A stretch of 64,000 nt of DNA from contig JBOGOC010000088.1 of the NCBI GenBank assembly GCA_050747525.1, positions 8,007 through 72,006 of the forward strand, in the 5' to 3' direction. Source of the DNA: JBOGOC01 sp050747525. Lineage in GTDB: Bacteria; Acidobacteriota; Polarisedimenticolia; JACPZX01; DASXTC01. Made by a program: the position numbers and the translations under genes. Positions 34,278-43,388 of the stretch are shown here, piece by piece (within the stretch, counting starts at the first letter, position 1; every line of letters begins with the position of its first letter). The notes beneath the pieces were generated by a model. The model had not been told where the DNA came from. It made no database searches and saw only the letters and a program-made list of their open reading frames with translations.

Positions 34278-35302
34278 TGGAAATTCGCCCATGGTCCTGC
34301 CGTCGCCGGATTGGTGCTGATGGGGCCGACCTTGTTTCCGGGCGTAATGTCGAACGGGACCATGTTATCCGAGGCGCTGTTCTTCACGACCAGGTTGGCG
34401 GCCCCGTCCACTAGGATGCCATAGAAATTGAGCGTCGACTGGTTGTCTTCGATCCGGTTAAAGTGCCCTGCCGCATTGATCCCAGCGGTGGTGTTGTTGT
34501 CGGCGGTGTTGCCCCGCACCACACAGCGGCTCCCCGCCAGATAGATCCCGTAGGAGGTGTTGTCAGCCACTGTGCAGTTCTCGATCGTCCCTCCGTCGAA
34601 TGACAAGATCCCGACAGAGTTCTGGCGGGCGACGCTGCGGCTGACGCGGCTGCCTGTGCCCAATTGGAATCCCGTCGCGTTGCCATACGACGTGCAGTCG
34701 GTGGCCGTGCTGCCGGCGCCCAGGCTGAACCCCGAGCCGCCGTTGCCACTGGCGGTGGAGCCGGTCACCATGCTCCCCGCATCGGCGAAGATGCCGTCCT
34801 GGCCGTTGCTCGAAGCGATCACGTTCCGGACGATGCTCTGCGGGCCGGCCCCAAGGCCTCCCGTCAAATTGGCGCTGAGGTGCACATCCTCGACGGTCGA
34901 GTTGGGCCCCACGCTGATCCCGACGCCGCCCCAGTCGCGGACGGCCCCGTTGCGGATGACGATCTGCCCGACCGTATCGGCCTGGATGCCCTCGAGTGTG
35001 AACGGGTGGCCCCCGATGAGAGAGAAGCCGTTCAGATCGAGAGTGACGTTGCTCGAGGTGATCCGGATGCCGGGCTGGTCCGGGACGCCGCCCAGGTCTG
35101 ACGTCAGATAGTACGAGCCCGGCGCCGCGATCACGATCGGGATGGAACTGATGGGAATGCGCGGCTCCACCTGCTGGATCGTCTTCATCGTGGGTGCCGG
35201 GGGCCCCGGCGGCTCGAGCTGCCCGCCAAGGGCCACCACCGCGAAGAGGCCCGACGCCGCGAGCACGAACATCCCCCGGCGCATCCTCCGCCTGGTATCC
35301 AT
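34274..35302 (-). CDS. Secreted right-handed parallel beta-helix protein
   Basis: This 342-residue protein has a signal sequence (GMFVLAASGLFAVVALGG) and then IPIVIAAPGSYYLTSDLGG, after which regular 20-25-residue rungs follow (VTLDLNGFSLIGG, IVIRNGAVRDWGG, ATDCTSYGNATGFQL, CVVRGNTADNNTTAG). This is the pectate-lyase-like/NosD-type fold without an obvious catalytic site. The start at 35302 gives the signal peptide; the longer frame runs toward the repressor promoter. It is coupled to the downstream GW-repeat gene by a four-base overlap. Its role may be carbohydrate binding or surface structure. Confidence 0.72.
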   Translation of the reverse strand: MDTRRRMRRGMFVLAASGLFAVVALGGQLEPPGPPAPTMKTIQQVEPRIPISSIPIVIAAPGSYYLTSDLGGVPDQPGIRITSSNVTLDLNGFSLIGGHPFTLEGIQADTVGQIVIRNGAVRDWGGVGISVGPNSTVEDVHLSANLTGGLGAGPQSIVRNVIASSNGQDGIFADAGSMVTGSTASGNGGSGFSLGAGSTATDCTSYGNATGFQLGTGSRVSRSVARQNSVGILSFDGGTIENCTVADNTSYGIYLAGSRCVVRGNTADNNTTAGINAAGHFNRIEDNQSTLNFYGILVDGAANLVVKNSASDNMVPFDITPGNKVGPISTNPATAGPWANFQ

Positions 35303-35464
35303 GTTTCCTAGCCGGCGTGTGCCGGCGAATGTGAAACCCGTTCCTCGCAGTTCCAACCTGGCCTGGAGAACAGCTCCCGTCCAGCCAAGCCAAACTGCTG
35401 GCCGAATCGTACTCCTGACTCCCATGATTTCGGTCAACCAGCCAGGTCATCCACCGACTGAAGT

Positions 35465-35478
35465 ACGAAGCGTTTCGT
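35465..35478. promoter_or_regulatory. Predicted operator, copy 1 (upstream of the -35 box)
   Basis: A perfect inverted repeat ACGAA-GCGT-TTCGT ends two bases before the -35 box. It has the same arms as the second site 23 bases downstream (centre to centre). Because a BlaI-type repressor gene follows, autoregulatory binding is the simplest reading. The sequence differs from the TACA/TGTA operators of classical BlaI/MecI. Confidence 0.6.
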
Positions 35479-35479
35479 G

Positions 35480-35508
35480 TTGACACGACGAAGCTCTTCG
35501 TAGACAAT
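35480..35508 (+). promoter_or_regulatory. Sigma70-type promoter of the BlaI-M56 operon
   Basis: A consensus TTGACA (35480-35485) is followed by a 17-base spacer and GACAAT (35503-35508). Transcription would start near 35515, about 30 bases before the repressor ATG. The two palindromes cover the upstream edge and the spacer, so bound repressor would block polymerase. Confidence 0.65.
35488..35501. promoter_or_regulatory. Predicted operator, copy 2 (within the promoter spacer)
   Basis: A second perfect inverted repeat ACGAA-GCTC-TTCGT fills the spacer between the -35 and -10 elements. The arms are identical to those of copy 1 and the four-base centres share GC at the first two positions. Confidence 0.6.
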
Positions 35509-35544
35509 GCGTCATCCGGCCTGAACGCAAGGCAAGGAGGCCCC

Positions 35545-35940
35545 ATGCCGAAAACTCATCCCCTGCCGCAGCCCACGACGGCGGAGCTGGAGATACTGCG
35601 GGTCCTGTGGCGCCGCGGGGCAGCCACCGTGAGGGAGGTCCACGAGGAGCTGCAGCCCCGGCGGCCGGTCGGCTACACCACCGTGCTCAAGCTGATGCAG
35701 ATCATGGCCGAAAAAGGTCTCGTCACGCGTGACCAGTCGGCCAGGACGCACGTCTACAAGGCAGCTGTCTCCGGGAAGAGCACCCGCCGCCGCCTGGTAT
35801 CGGACCTGGTGGACCGCGCCTTCGACGGGTCGGCCTCGGGACTGGTGATGCAGGCGCTCTCGGCGGGACGCGCCTCGGCCGAGGAGATCGAGCGGATCCG
35901 GAAGCTTCTGGACGAGATGGAGAAGGGAGGGCGCTCATGA
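35545..35940 (+). CDS. BlaI/MecI-type transcriptional repressor
   Basis: This 131-residue protein has the winged helix of the BlaI family (about residues 10-80: TTAELEILRVLWRRGAATVREVHEEL, then GYTTVLKLMQIMAEKGLV, and a basic wing) and a C-terminal helical dimerisation region. Family members repress their own operon until a membrane M56 protease signals and the repressor is cleaved. Here the downstream gene, overlapping by four bases, encodes such a protease. An AAGGAGG ribosome site precedes the ATG. Two palindromes in the promoter are the likely binding sites. Confidence 0.88.
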   Translation: MPKTHPLPQPTTAELEILRVLWRRGAATVREVHEELQPRRPVGYTTVLKLMQIMAEKGLVTRDQSARTHVYKAAVSGKSTRRRLVSDLVDRAFDGSASGLVMQALSAGRASAEEIERIRKLLDEMEKGGRS

Positions 35941-38873
35941 CGGCGACGACCATCCTGGGATGGGTTCTGATCCACTTTCTCTGGCAGGGGACGGCTGTCG
36001 CGTGCCTGCTTGTCCTGGCACTGGCGCTGGTGGGGAGAGCATCCCCCGCCGTCCGCTATCAGCTCGGCGTCACAGCCCTGCTGCTGATGGCGGCGATGCC
36101 CGTGGCGACCGCGGTCCGTCTCGCGGCGGGAGACGTCGGGCCCGTCGTAGACGGGTATGGCGCCGATCCAGCCGCCCGGGGTCCGAACGGCAAGGAAGCA
36201 ACGGCCGCACGCGAATCTCCTGCCGGGGCCACCGAACCGAGGGCCGCCCGCATCCCCACACCGTCGCTCCTCTCGGTCGCGGCTCCCTCGGAGTCCCTGA
36301 GGAGATCCATCGATCGCGCGCTGCCCTGGCTGCTGGCCGTATGGATTGCGGGCGTGATGGCCCTGTCGTTGCGGCTGTTGAGCGGCTGGCTCTGGATGCG
36401 CCGCCTGAGGGTCACGTGCATCAGGCCGGGTGCGCCGCAGCTCGTCGAGATGGTTGATGGAATGGCGCGGCGCCTGCGTGTCAGCCGGCCGGTTCGCGTC
36501 CTCGAATCGACGCTGGTGCAGGTCCCGGCTGTCATCGGCGCGTTGCGCCCCATCATATTGGTGCCGGTCAGCCTGCCTGCCGGACTCACGCCTCTGCAGC
36601 TCGAGGCGCTGCTGATTCACGAGCTGGCTCACGTGAGGCGGCACGATTACGCTGTCAACCTCCTGCAATCGGTGCTCGAGACGCTCCTCTTCTATCATCC
36701 GGCCGTCTGGTGGGTCTCGCGCCGGATTCGCGAGGAGCGCGAGCAGTGCTGTGACGATCTCGCCGTGGCTGAATGCGGCGACGCGCGGCTTTACGCCGGG
36801 GCGCTCTTCGAGCTGGAGCGGGCCCGCGCGGAAGCGCCCGCCCTCGCCGCAGCGGCGACCGGCGACGGCCCTCTGGCGCGGCGGATCCGGCGTCTCCTCG
36901 CACCGCTTCCCGCGCACGCGGAGACCGGGCATCGCTGGGTCGCAGGCGCTCTGGTGGCCGCAACCCTCATGGTCGGTCTGGGCGGCAACGTCCCGTTCTC
37001 GCGCTCCTCGCCGGTCGAGGCGGCCGGCAAGACGGAGGTGGGTGCGTCCGCGCCGGCGCGCGTGATCCTCCATCCCGGGACGGGTGGCGCCTCGCTGCAA
37101 GAGCGCTGGGACTGGGCCGAGCAGACGGCCCGGCGCGAGCGGTTGAGATCCTGGTGGATCGGCTATGCCGTGCAAGGGAGGTCGGACGAGTACGGATGGA
37201 TCTACCTCGACCGCCATGTTCCCGCATCCACGCACGACGGCTCGATGTTCATGGGTAAGATGCGCACGACCGGGACACTGGATGGGCTCCGCTTCACGGG
37301 GATCCCGCTCGATGGCCTCGTCGGCTCCAGGAACCCCCGGGATCTCGCCATCCTGTACGGCTTCAGAGCCGGGGAACTGGAGCGCCTGCGCGCCAGCAGC
37401 TTCGCCATCCCTGTGCACTTCGACGATAGGACACTCATCTGGCTCGGAGAGGCTGACGACGCCGGCAGCGTCGCGCTGGCGCGGAGCCTTTTCGATCGGG
37501 CGCGCGACGCCGAGCTGAAGCGGGACCTGGTGTCCGTGGTCGGGACGCATGCGGATGCCAGCGTGGCCACTCCGGTGCTTGCCGGCTGGCTGCGTCATGA
37601 AGAGGCGGAGGAGATCCGCGCCGAGGCGGCCGAGTGCCTCGGCGAACAGGATGATCCCGCGGCACTGCCGGCGCTGGTGCGCGCGGCGAACGATGACCGC
37701 TCAGCTGAAGTCCGCAGCGAGGCTGCGGAGGCGGTGGGCGAGCTGCGCGTTGCGGGAGCGGCCGAGGCCCTCATCACGTTGGCTCGCACGCTGCGTGACC
37801 CGGAGGCGCGACGCGAGGCTGTCGAGTCGCTGGCGCAGCGCGACGAGAAGGAAGCGCTCGACGAGGCGGGGCGGATCGCGCGGGAGGACCACGACTCCGA
37901 GATCCAGCGCGAGGCGGTGGAGACGCTCGGCGAGTTCGAGGGGCGTCGCGGGCTGCCTCAACTGATCGAGATCGCCCGGTCGCAACCGGAGCCAGATGTC
38001 CGGAAGGAGGCCGTCGAGACGATTGCCGCGGCCGCCGCGCCCGAGGAGGCGCTGAATCTACTGAAGCTGATCGCGCGGGAGGATCCCGACAGCGACGTGC
38101 GGTGCGAGGCGGTCGAGACCATCGGGGAGGTTCAGGAGCACTCCGGGCGGATCCTGGACGCCCTGGAGGAGATCGCTCGCGAGAACCCGGACGTGGAAGC
38201 TCAGCGCGAGGCTGCGGAGACGCTCGGGGAGATTCACGACGAGCGCGCGGTGAGGATCCTCGTCGAGATGGCCGAGAATCATCCCCGGCTCGCGGTTCAG
38301 AAAGAGGCGATCGAATCATTGGGGGAGGTGGCGCCGACCGATCGGGCCAGGGAAGCGCTCATCAGGCTGGCGAGAGAGCACCCCCGTGAGGAAATGCAGC
38401 GTGAGGCGGTGGAGACACTGAGCCAGTTCAAGGACAGGGAGGTTCCCGAGCTTCTCGACGAGATCGCGATGCGGCATCCGAGCTCCGTGGTGCAGCGGGA
38501 GGCGATCGAGACGCTCGGCGAGGCGTATCATCATGATCCTGAGACACTGAAGCGTCTTGCCGAGGCCGCCCGCTCGCACCCACAGATCCAGGTGCGCAAG
38601 GAGGCGATCGAGTCGTACGCTCAGTGGGCCCCGCCGGCCGCGGCTGCAACGCTGCTGGCGGACCTCGCACGAGACGACGCCTCGTACGAGATCCGCGAGA
38701 CCGCGGTGGAGGCCCTGGCCGATCTCGCCGACTCGGCCGGCATCGAGCCGCTCCTCGCGATCGCCCGCCGGCACCCCGACCGCGAGATCCGCCTCAAGGC
38801 GATCGAGGTGCTTGCCGAGAGCGATGACCCCCGCGCGGCCGAGCTGCTCCAGGAGATACTGATGAAGCCGTAG
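35937..38873 (+). CDS. M56 (BlaR1-type) membrane peptidase fused to HEAT repeats
   Basis: The 978-residue protein begins with a BlaR1/M56 membrane metalloprotease: transmembrane segments (about 5-25, 33-55, 115-140, 335-352) and a cytoplasmic zinc site H228-E-L-A-H232, followed by WWVSRRIREEREQCCDDLAV, which supplies the third ligand. In classical BlaR1 the C-terminus is a beta-lactam-binding penicillinase-like sensor; here it is replaced by an uncharacterised segment (about 360-530, containing WIGYAVQG, YGWIYLD, GKMRTTGTLDG) and about fourteen HEAT-like repeats (about 530-978, consensus EVQREAVETLGE). The HEAT solenoid may detect a protein or envelope state. Likely role: sense a signal and cleave the BlaI-type repressor. 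Confidence 0.85.
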   Translation: MTATTILGWVLIHFLWQGTAVACLLVLALALVGRASPAVRYQLGVTALLLMAAMPVATAVRLAAGDVGPVVDGYGADPAARGPNGKEATAARESPAGATEPRAARIPTPSLLSVAAPSESLRRSIDRALPWLLAVWIAGVMALSLRLLSGWLWMRRLRVTCIRPGAPQLVEMVDGMARRLRVSRPVRVLESTLVQVPAVIGALRPIILVPVSLPAGLTPLQLEALLIHELAHVRRHDYAVNLLQSVLETLLFYHPAVWWVSRRIREEREQCCDDLAVAECGDARLYAGALFELERARAEAPALAAAATGDGPLARRIRRLLAPLPAHAETGHRWVAGALVAATLMVGLGGNVPFSRSSPVEAAGKTEVGASAPARVILHPGTGGASLQERWDWAEQTARRERLRSWWIGYAVQGRSDEYGWIYLDRHVPASTHDGSMFMGKMRTTGTLDGLRFTGIPLDGLVGSRNPRDLAILYGFRAGELERLRASSFAIPVHFDDRTLIWLGEADDAGSVALARSLFDRARDAELKRDLVSVVGTHADASVATPVLAGWLRHEEAEEIRAEAAECLGEQDDPAALPALVRAANDDRSAEVRSEAAEAVGELRVAGAAEALITLARTLRDPEARREAVESLAQRDEKEALDEAGRIAREDHDSEIQREAVETLGEFEGRRGLPQLIEIARSQPEPDVRKEAVETIAAAAAPEEALNLLKLIAREDPDSDVRCEAVETIGEVQEHSGRILDALEEIARENPDVEAQREAAETLGEIHDERAVRILVEMAENHPRLAVQKEAIESLGEVAPTDRAREALIRLAREHPREEMQREAVETLSQFKDREVPELLDEIAMRHPSSVVQREAIETLGEAYHHDPETLKRLAEAARSHPQIQVRKEAIESYAQWAPPAAAATLLADLARDDASYEIRETAVEALADLADSAGIEPLLAIARRHPDREIRLKAIEVLAESDDPRAAELLQEILMKP

Positions 38874-38944
38874 GACCTGGGGTAGACTGTCGGCTTCCGA
38901 ACCGGCCAGGGCTGGATATCACGAAGCGGAGGCAGAGGGGAGAC

Positions 38945-41900
38945 ATGCGACAGGACCGTGTTGCCGGGGTCATCCTTGGACTTCTGGGGGCTGTTTTCCT
39001 GATGGCAGGTGAGGCCGGCGCCGCCGAGCCGGCCCTTTGGCTGCGCCAGGCGGCCATCTCTCCGGACGGAAAGACCGTGGTCTTCAGCTACCACGGCGAC
39101 CTCTGGACCGTTCCGGCGGCGGGAGGGACGGCGTCGCCGCTGACCCTGCACACGGCGTATGACACCTCTCCCGTCTGGTCCCCGGACGGCAGGAGCATCG
39201 CGTTCGCCTCGGACCGCTACGGCAACTTCGACGTCTACGTCATGCCGGCAGCAGGCGGGGATGCGACGCGGCTCACGCTCCATTCGGCAGACGAGACCCC
39301 GACCAGCTTCACGCCCGATGGGAAGTCCGTGCTGTTCAGCGCCTCGCGGCTGGATAGCGTCACCAACGTGCAGTTCCCCACCGGCGCACAGCCCGAGCTC
39401 TACAAGGTGGCGCTGACCGGGGGCATGCCGGAGCAGGTGCTGAGCACCCCGGCGCCGTACGCGGTGTTCGACACCGCGGGCAAGCGGCTGGCCTATTCCG
39501 ATCAGAAAGCCTATGAGATGGAGTGGCGCAAGCACGACAACTCATCGTTCGCGCGCGATGTCTGGGTCTGGGATGCGGCCGCCAACAAGCACACGCGCCT
39601 GACCGATTTCGGCTTCGACGATCGCCAGCCCGTGTGGGGACCGGACCAGAAGTCGCTCTACTACCTCTCCGAGCGCAGCGGCACCTTCAACGTGTGGCGC
39701 ATGAATCTCGATGACCCGCGCGGGGCGGTCCAGGTGACCGACCACAAGGTCCATCCCGTGCGATTCCTGAGCGCTTCCATCGCGGGGGATCTCTGCTACA
39801 CGTGGGATGGCTCCATCTGGATCCGTCCGGCCGGCGCGAAGGAAAGCCGCAAGCTGGAGGTCCTGGTGGCCACCGACCGCAGGGTCAACCAGACCGACCG
39901 CATCGACGTCACGGCCGAGATCACGGAGTTCGACGAGTCCCCCGACGGCAAGGAGGTGGCCTTCATCTCCCGCGGCGACGTGTACGCCTCCTCCGTCGAG
40001 TTCGGCACCACGAAGCGCATCACCAACACGCCCGAGCAGGAGCGTTCGCTGAGCTTCTCACCGGATGGGAAGAGCCTGCTGTACGCGAGCGAGCGGGACG
40101 GCTCCTGGAACGTCTACCGCATGGACCGCGCCGACGAGAATGAGCCGGCGTTCTTCAACGCCTCCGCCCTGAAGGAGACCCCCGTGGTGGCCACCCCCGC
40201 CGAGGAGTTCCAGCCCTCCTTCTCGCCGGACGGGAAGCAGGTGGCCTACCTGGAGGAGCGCACCACCCTCAAGGTGATCGACCTGGGCACCAGCAAGTCC
40301 CGCACCATCCTCCCCGGCAAGCTCAACTACTCGTACATCGATGGAGACCAGTCCTACGAGTGGTCGCCGGACGGAAAGTGGTTCGCTGTGACGTTCCTGA
40401 GCCCGACGCGGTGGTCCAACGAGGTGGGGCTCATCCCCTCATCGGGCGAAGGGGAGCTGGTCAACCTCACCCGGAGCGGCTACGAGGACGACGCCCCTCA
40501 CTGGGTCGGCAAGGGGGAGCTCCTGATCTGGTACACGGACAGGCACGGGGCCAGGAGCCAGGCGGGCTGGGCTCGCGAGTCCGACGTGTTCGCGGCGTTT
40601 CTGACCCGCAAGGCTTGGGACCGGTACAAGCTCGACCAGGCCTCCTTCGATCAGACGCTGGCCAAAGAGAAGGATTCCGAGAAGACCAAGGGCAAGGAGA
40701 AGGACAAGGAAAAAGACAAGGAGGAGAAAGACAAAGACAAGGACTCGAAGAAGGTGGAGCTTCCCGAGCCGGTCCCGCTGGAGCTCGATTACATCGAGGA
40801 CCGCATCGTCAGGCTCTCGATGCACTCGGCCGATCTGGCGGCCGCGGACCTGACTCCCGATCGCGAGAAGCTCGTCTACCTGGCCAAGTTCGAGAAGGGG
40901 TACGACCTCTGGACCTACGTTCCGCGCAAGAAGGAGATCAAGCTCGTCACCAAGCTCGACGCGGAGCGGCTGGCCGACATGCGTCTGGACAAGGAGGGGA
41001 AGAAAGCCTTCATCCTGGCCGATGATCGGCTCATGACGGTCGACCTGGAGTCGGGCAAGAGCACCCCCATCAAGGCCTCGGCGAAGATGGACCTGGACAC
41101 CACCGCCGAGCGCGCCTATCTCTTCGAGCATGCCTGGCGCCAGACGCAGAAGAAGTTCTACGTGACGAACCTGCACGGCGTCGACTGGGACGGCATGAAG
41201 AAAGCCTACGCCCGGTTCCTGCCGTACATCGACAACGACCGCGACTTCGCCGAGCTGATCTCGGAGATGCAGGGCGAGCTGAACGCCTCGCACACCGGGG
41301 GACGCTACCGGCCCACCCGACCCGATGCCGACGCCACCGCATCGCTGGCCATCTTCCCCGACCCGAAGCACCGCGCCGCGGGCATCCGCATCCTCGAGGT
41401 CATCGAGGGGTCGCCGCTGCAGCAGACCGGCACGCGCATCAAGGCCGGCACGGTGATCGAGGCCATCGACGGCACGACCATCGCGGCCGGATCCGAATGG
41501 AACGCCCTTCTCAACCAGAAGGCCGGCCAGCCCGTGCGCCTCGCGCTGCTGGACCCCGACACCAAGGACCGCTGGGAGGAGACCGTCCGGCCGATCACCC
41601 AGGGCGAGCAGCAGCGGCTGCTTTACCTGCGCTGGGCACGATCGCGCCGCCAGGCGGTGGAGAAGCTTTCAGGCGGCAGGCTGGGCTACGCGCACATCCG
41701 CGGCATGAACGACGGCGCCTACCGGGAGATCTTCGAGGAGATTTTCGGCCGGGCCGTCGACAAGGATGCCATCGTCCTGGACACCCGCTTCAACGGCGGC
41801 GGCAACCTGGTCGAGCCGCTCACTGTGTTCCTCTCGGGACAGACCTACTACAAGGCGGCCCCCCGCGGCCAGCAGATCGGATCTGAGCCCGGGTTCCGCT

Positions 41901-42235
41901 GGACCAAGCCCTCCATCGTGGTCATGAACGAAGGCAACTACTCCGACGCCCACTGCTTCCCCACCGCCTACAAGGCCCTCGGCCTCGGCGACACCGTCGG
42001 CATGCAGGTGCCCGGCACGTGCACGTCGGTCTGGTGGGAACGGCTGCAGAACCGGACGCTGACCTTCGGGATACCCCAGGTCGGCTACATCGGCAAGGAC
42101 GGCAAGCTCACCGAGAACAATCACCTCGACGCCGACTACGTGGTGGACAACGATCCCGCCCTCGAAGCGGCGGGCCGCGACGAGCAGCTGGAGAAGTCGG
42201 TGCAGGTGCTGCTGGAGAAGCTGCCGAAGCGCTAG
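38945..42235 (+). CDS. Tricorn-like secreted protease
   Basis: This 1096-residue protein has a signal peptide (ILGLLGAVFLMAGEAGA), two WD40/PD40 propeller-like regions (about 30-560, many SPDGKxVxF motifs), a Lys/Glu/Asp-rich linker (about 573-604), a PDZ domain (about 800-870, IRILEVIEGSPLQQTG) and an S41 catalytic domain. The serine nucleophile is S1000 in EGNYSDAHCFP, matching the tricorn GYSDA type. Tricorn proteases process peptides released by the proteasome or other proteases; this one is probably periplasmic. Its TAG stop shares the palindrome CTAG with the convergent lysJ stop. Confidence 0.88.
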   Translation: MRQDRVAGVILGLLGAVFLMAGEAGAAEPALWLRQAAISPDGKTVVFSYHGDLWTVPAAGGTASPLTLHTAYDTSPVWSPDGRSIAFASDRYGNFDVYVMPAAGGDATRLTLHSADETPTSFTPDGKSVLFSASRLDSVTNVQFPTGAQPELYKVALTGGMPEQVLSTPAPYAVFDTAGKRLAYSDQKAYEMEWRKHDNSSFARDVWVWDAAANKHTRLTDFGFDDRQPVWGPDQKSLYYLSERSGTFNVWRMNLDDPRGAVQVTDHKVHPVRFLSASIAGDLCYTWDGSIWIRPAGAKESRKLEVLVATDRRVNQTDRIDVTAEITEFDESPDGKEVAFISRGDVYASSVEFGTTKRITNTPEQERSLSFSPDGKSLLYASERDGSWNVYRMDRADENEPAFFNASALKETPVVATPAEEFQPSFSPDGKQVAYLEERTTLKVIDLGTSKSRTILPGKLNYSYIDGDQSYEWSPDGKWFAVTFLSPTRWSNEVGLIPSSGEGELVNLTRSGYEDDAPHWVGKGELLIWYTDRHGARSQAGWARESDVFAAFLTRKAWDRYKLDQASFDQTLAKEKDSEKTKGKEKDKEKDKEEKDKDKDSKKVELPEPVPLELDYIEDRIVRLSMHSADLAAADLTPDREKLVYLAKFEKGYDLWTYVPRKKEIKLVTKLDAERLADMRLDKEGKKAFILADDRLMTVDLESGKSTPIKASAKMDLDTTAERAYLFEHAWRQTQKKFYVTNLHGVDWDGMKKAYARFLPYIDNDRDFAELISEMQGELNASHTGGRYRPTRPDADATASLAIFPDPKHRAAGIRILEVIEGSPLQQTGTRIKAGTVIEAIDGTTIAAGSEWNALLNQKAGQPVRLALLDPDTKDRWEETVRPITQGEQQRLLYLRWARSRRQAVEKLSGGRLGYAHIRGMNDGAYREIFEEIFGRAVDKDAIVLDTRFNGGGNLVEPLTVFLSGQTYYKAAPRGQQIGSEPGFRWTKPSIVVMNEGNYSDAHCFPTAYKALGLGDTVGMQVPGTCTSVWWERLQNRTLTFGIPQVGYIGKDGKLTENNHLDADYVVDNDPALEAAGRDEQLEKSVQVLLEKLPKR

Positions 42236-43377
42236 AGGGCTTCCAGCACCGTCTCGAGCGCGGCGGCGGCCCGCTCCAGGTGCTCCGGCTCGACGACGTA
42301 GGGCGGAAGGAACCTCACCACATCGGCTCCGGCGGGCAGGGCCAGGACCCGCTCCCGCTGGAGCCCTTTGAGGACCTCATCCCTCGCGCCGCGCATCTGC
42401 ACGCCCACCATCAGGCCCCGGCCTCGCACCTGAGCGATCCGGTCGTGACGGATCCTCCCGAGCCGCTCGCGGAACATCGCGCCCAGACGCGTGACGCGGG
42501 CCAGCATGTCGTCGTCCACGCAGGACAGCACCGCGGCGGCGCCGGCGCAGGCGAGCGGGTTTCCCCCCAGCGTGGAGGAGTGCGCCGAGCGCGGAATCGC
42601 CGCCGAGATGGCCGGCGAGACGACGGTCGCGCCGGCCGGCACCCCGCCGGCCAGGCCCTTGCCGAGGCATGTGATGTCTCCCGCCACGCCTTCGCCTGCC
42701 GCGGCGGTGAAGGCTCCGGTCCGGCCGCATCCGGTCTGCACCTCATCGAGGATCAGCAGGACGCCGCGCTGGGCGCAGAGATCGCGCGCCGCACGCAGGT
42801 ACCCGGGCGGAGGCACCACCACGCCCCCTTCTCCCTGGATGGGCTCGATCACCAGGCCGGCGGTCGATTCGTCGAGCGCGGCCTCCAGCGCCGCCGCATC
42901 GCCGAACGGGACGTGATCGAAGCGCCACAGGAGCGGCTCGAACGGCTCTCTGTACCGGCCGCCGTGCGTCGCCGACAGCGCCCCCAGGGTCTTTCCGTGA
43001 TAGCCCCCCTCGCAGGCGACGAAGTGCCGCTTCCCGGTCGCGAGAACGGCGAACTTGAGCGCGGCCTCCACGGCCTCCGCGCCGGAATTGCACCAGGCCA
43101 CGTGGCCATCCCCAGGTGGAACGCGCTGGGCGAGCGCTCTGGCCGCGGCGATCCTTCCCCGGTGGCCGAAGCTGCCGTGCAGCGACGGCAGGCGCCCGAC
43201 CTGATCGACGAGGGCGCGGGTCACCACGGGGTGGCCGTGCCCCAGGATGTCGACGCCGTAGTTGGTCATCAGGTCGAGGTAGCGATCCCCTTCGGCCGTC
43301 ATGAGATAAACCCCGTCACCGGAGCTGAAGGACAGCCCCCGGTGGATGTACAGGTCGATCAGGGGGGAGGCGGCCAT
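42232..43377 (-). CDS. lysJ: LysJ-type [LysW]-aminoadipate-semialdehyde aminotransferase
   Basis: This 381-residue PLP-dependent class III aminotransferase has the patterns NSGAEAVEAALKFA, CEGGYHGKTLGALSATH, VIEPIQGEGGV, LILDEVQTGCGRTG and the PLP lysine in ITCLGKGLAGGVP. It converts the semialdehyde on the LysW carrier to the amine, the last carrier-bound step before release. ArgD-type homologs do the same on free N-acetyl substrates; the adjacent LysW, LysX, LysZ and LysY genes support the carrier-bound version. The ATG at 43377 gives the normal family start. It is the last gene of the operon, 11 bases after lysZ. Confidence 0.87.
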   Translation of the reverse strand: MAASPLIDLYIHRGLSFSSGDGVYLMTAEGDRYLDLMTNYGVDILGHGHPVVTRALVDQVGRLPSLHGSFGHRGRIAAARALAQRVPPGDGHVAWCNSGAEAVEAALKFAVLATGKRHFVACEGGYHGKTLGALSATHGGRYREPFEPLLWRFDHVPFGDAAALEAALDESTAGLVIEPIQGEGGVVVPPPGYLRAARDLCAQRGVLLILDEVQTGCGRTGAFTAAAGEGVAGDITCLGKGLAGGVPAGATVVSPAISAAIPRSAHSSTLGGNPLACAGAAAVLSCVDDDMLARVTRLGAMFRERLGRIRHDRIAQVRGRGLMVGVQMRGARDEVLKGLQRERVLALPAGADVVRFLPPYVVEPEHLERAAAALETVLEAL

Positions 43378-43388
43378 GGCGGGCCGCC

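Noticed and set aside
35754..37598. 614-codon minus-strand frame over the M56 gene
   Set aside because: The plus strand encodes a clear M56 protease; the minus product is a compositional shadow.
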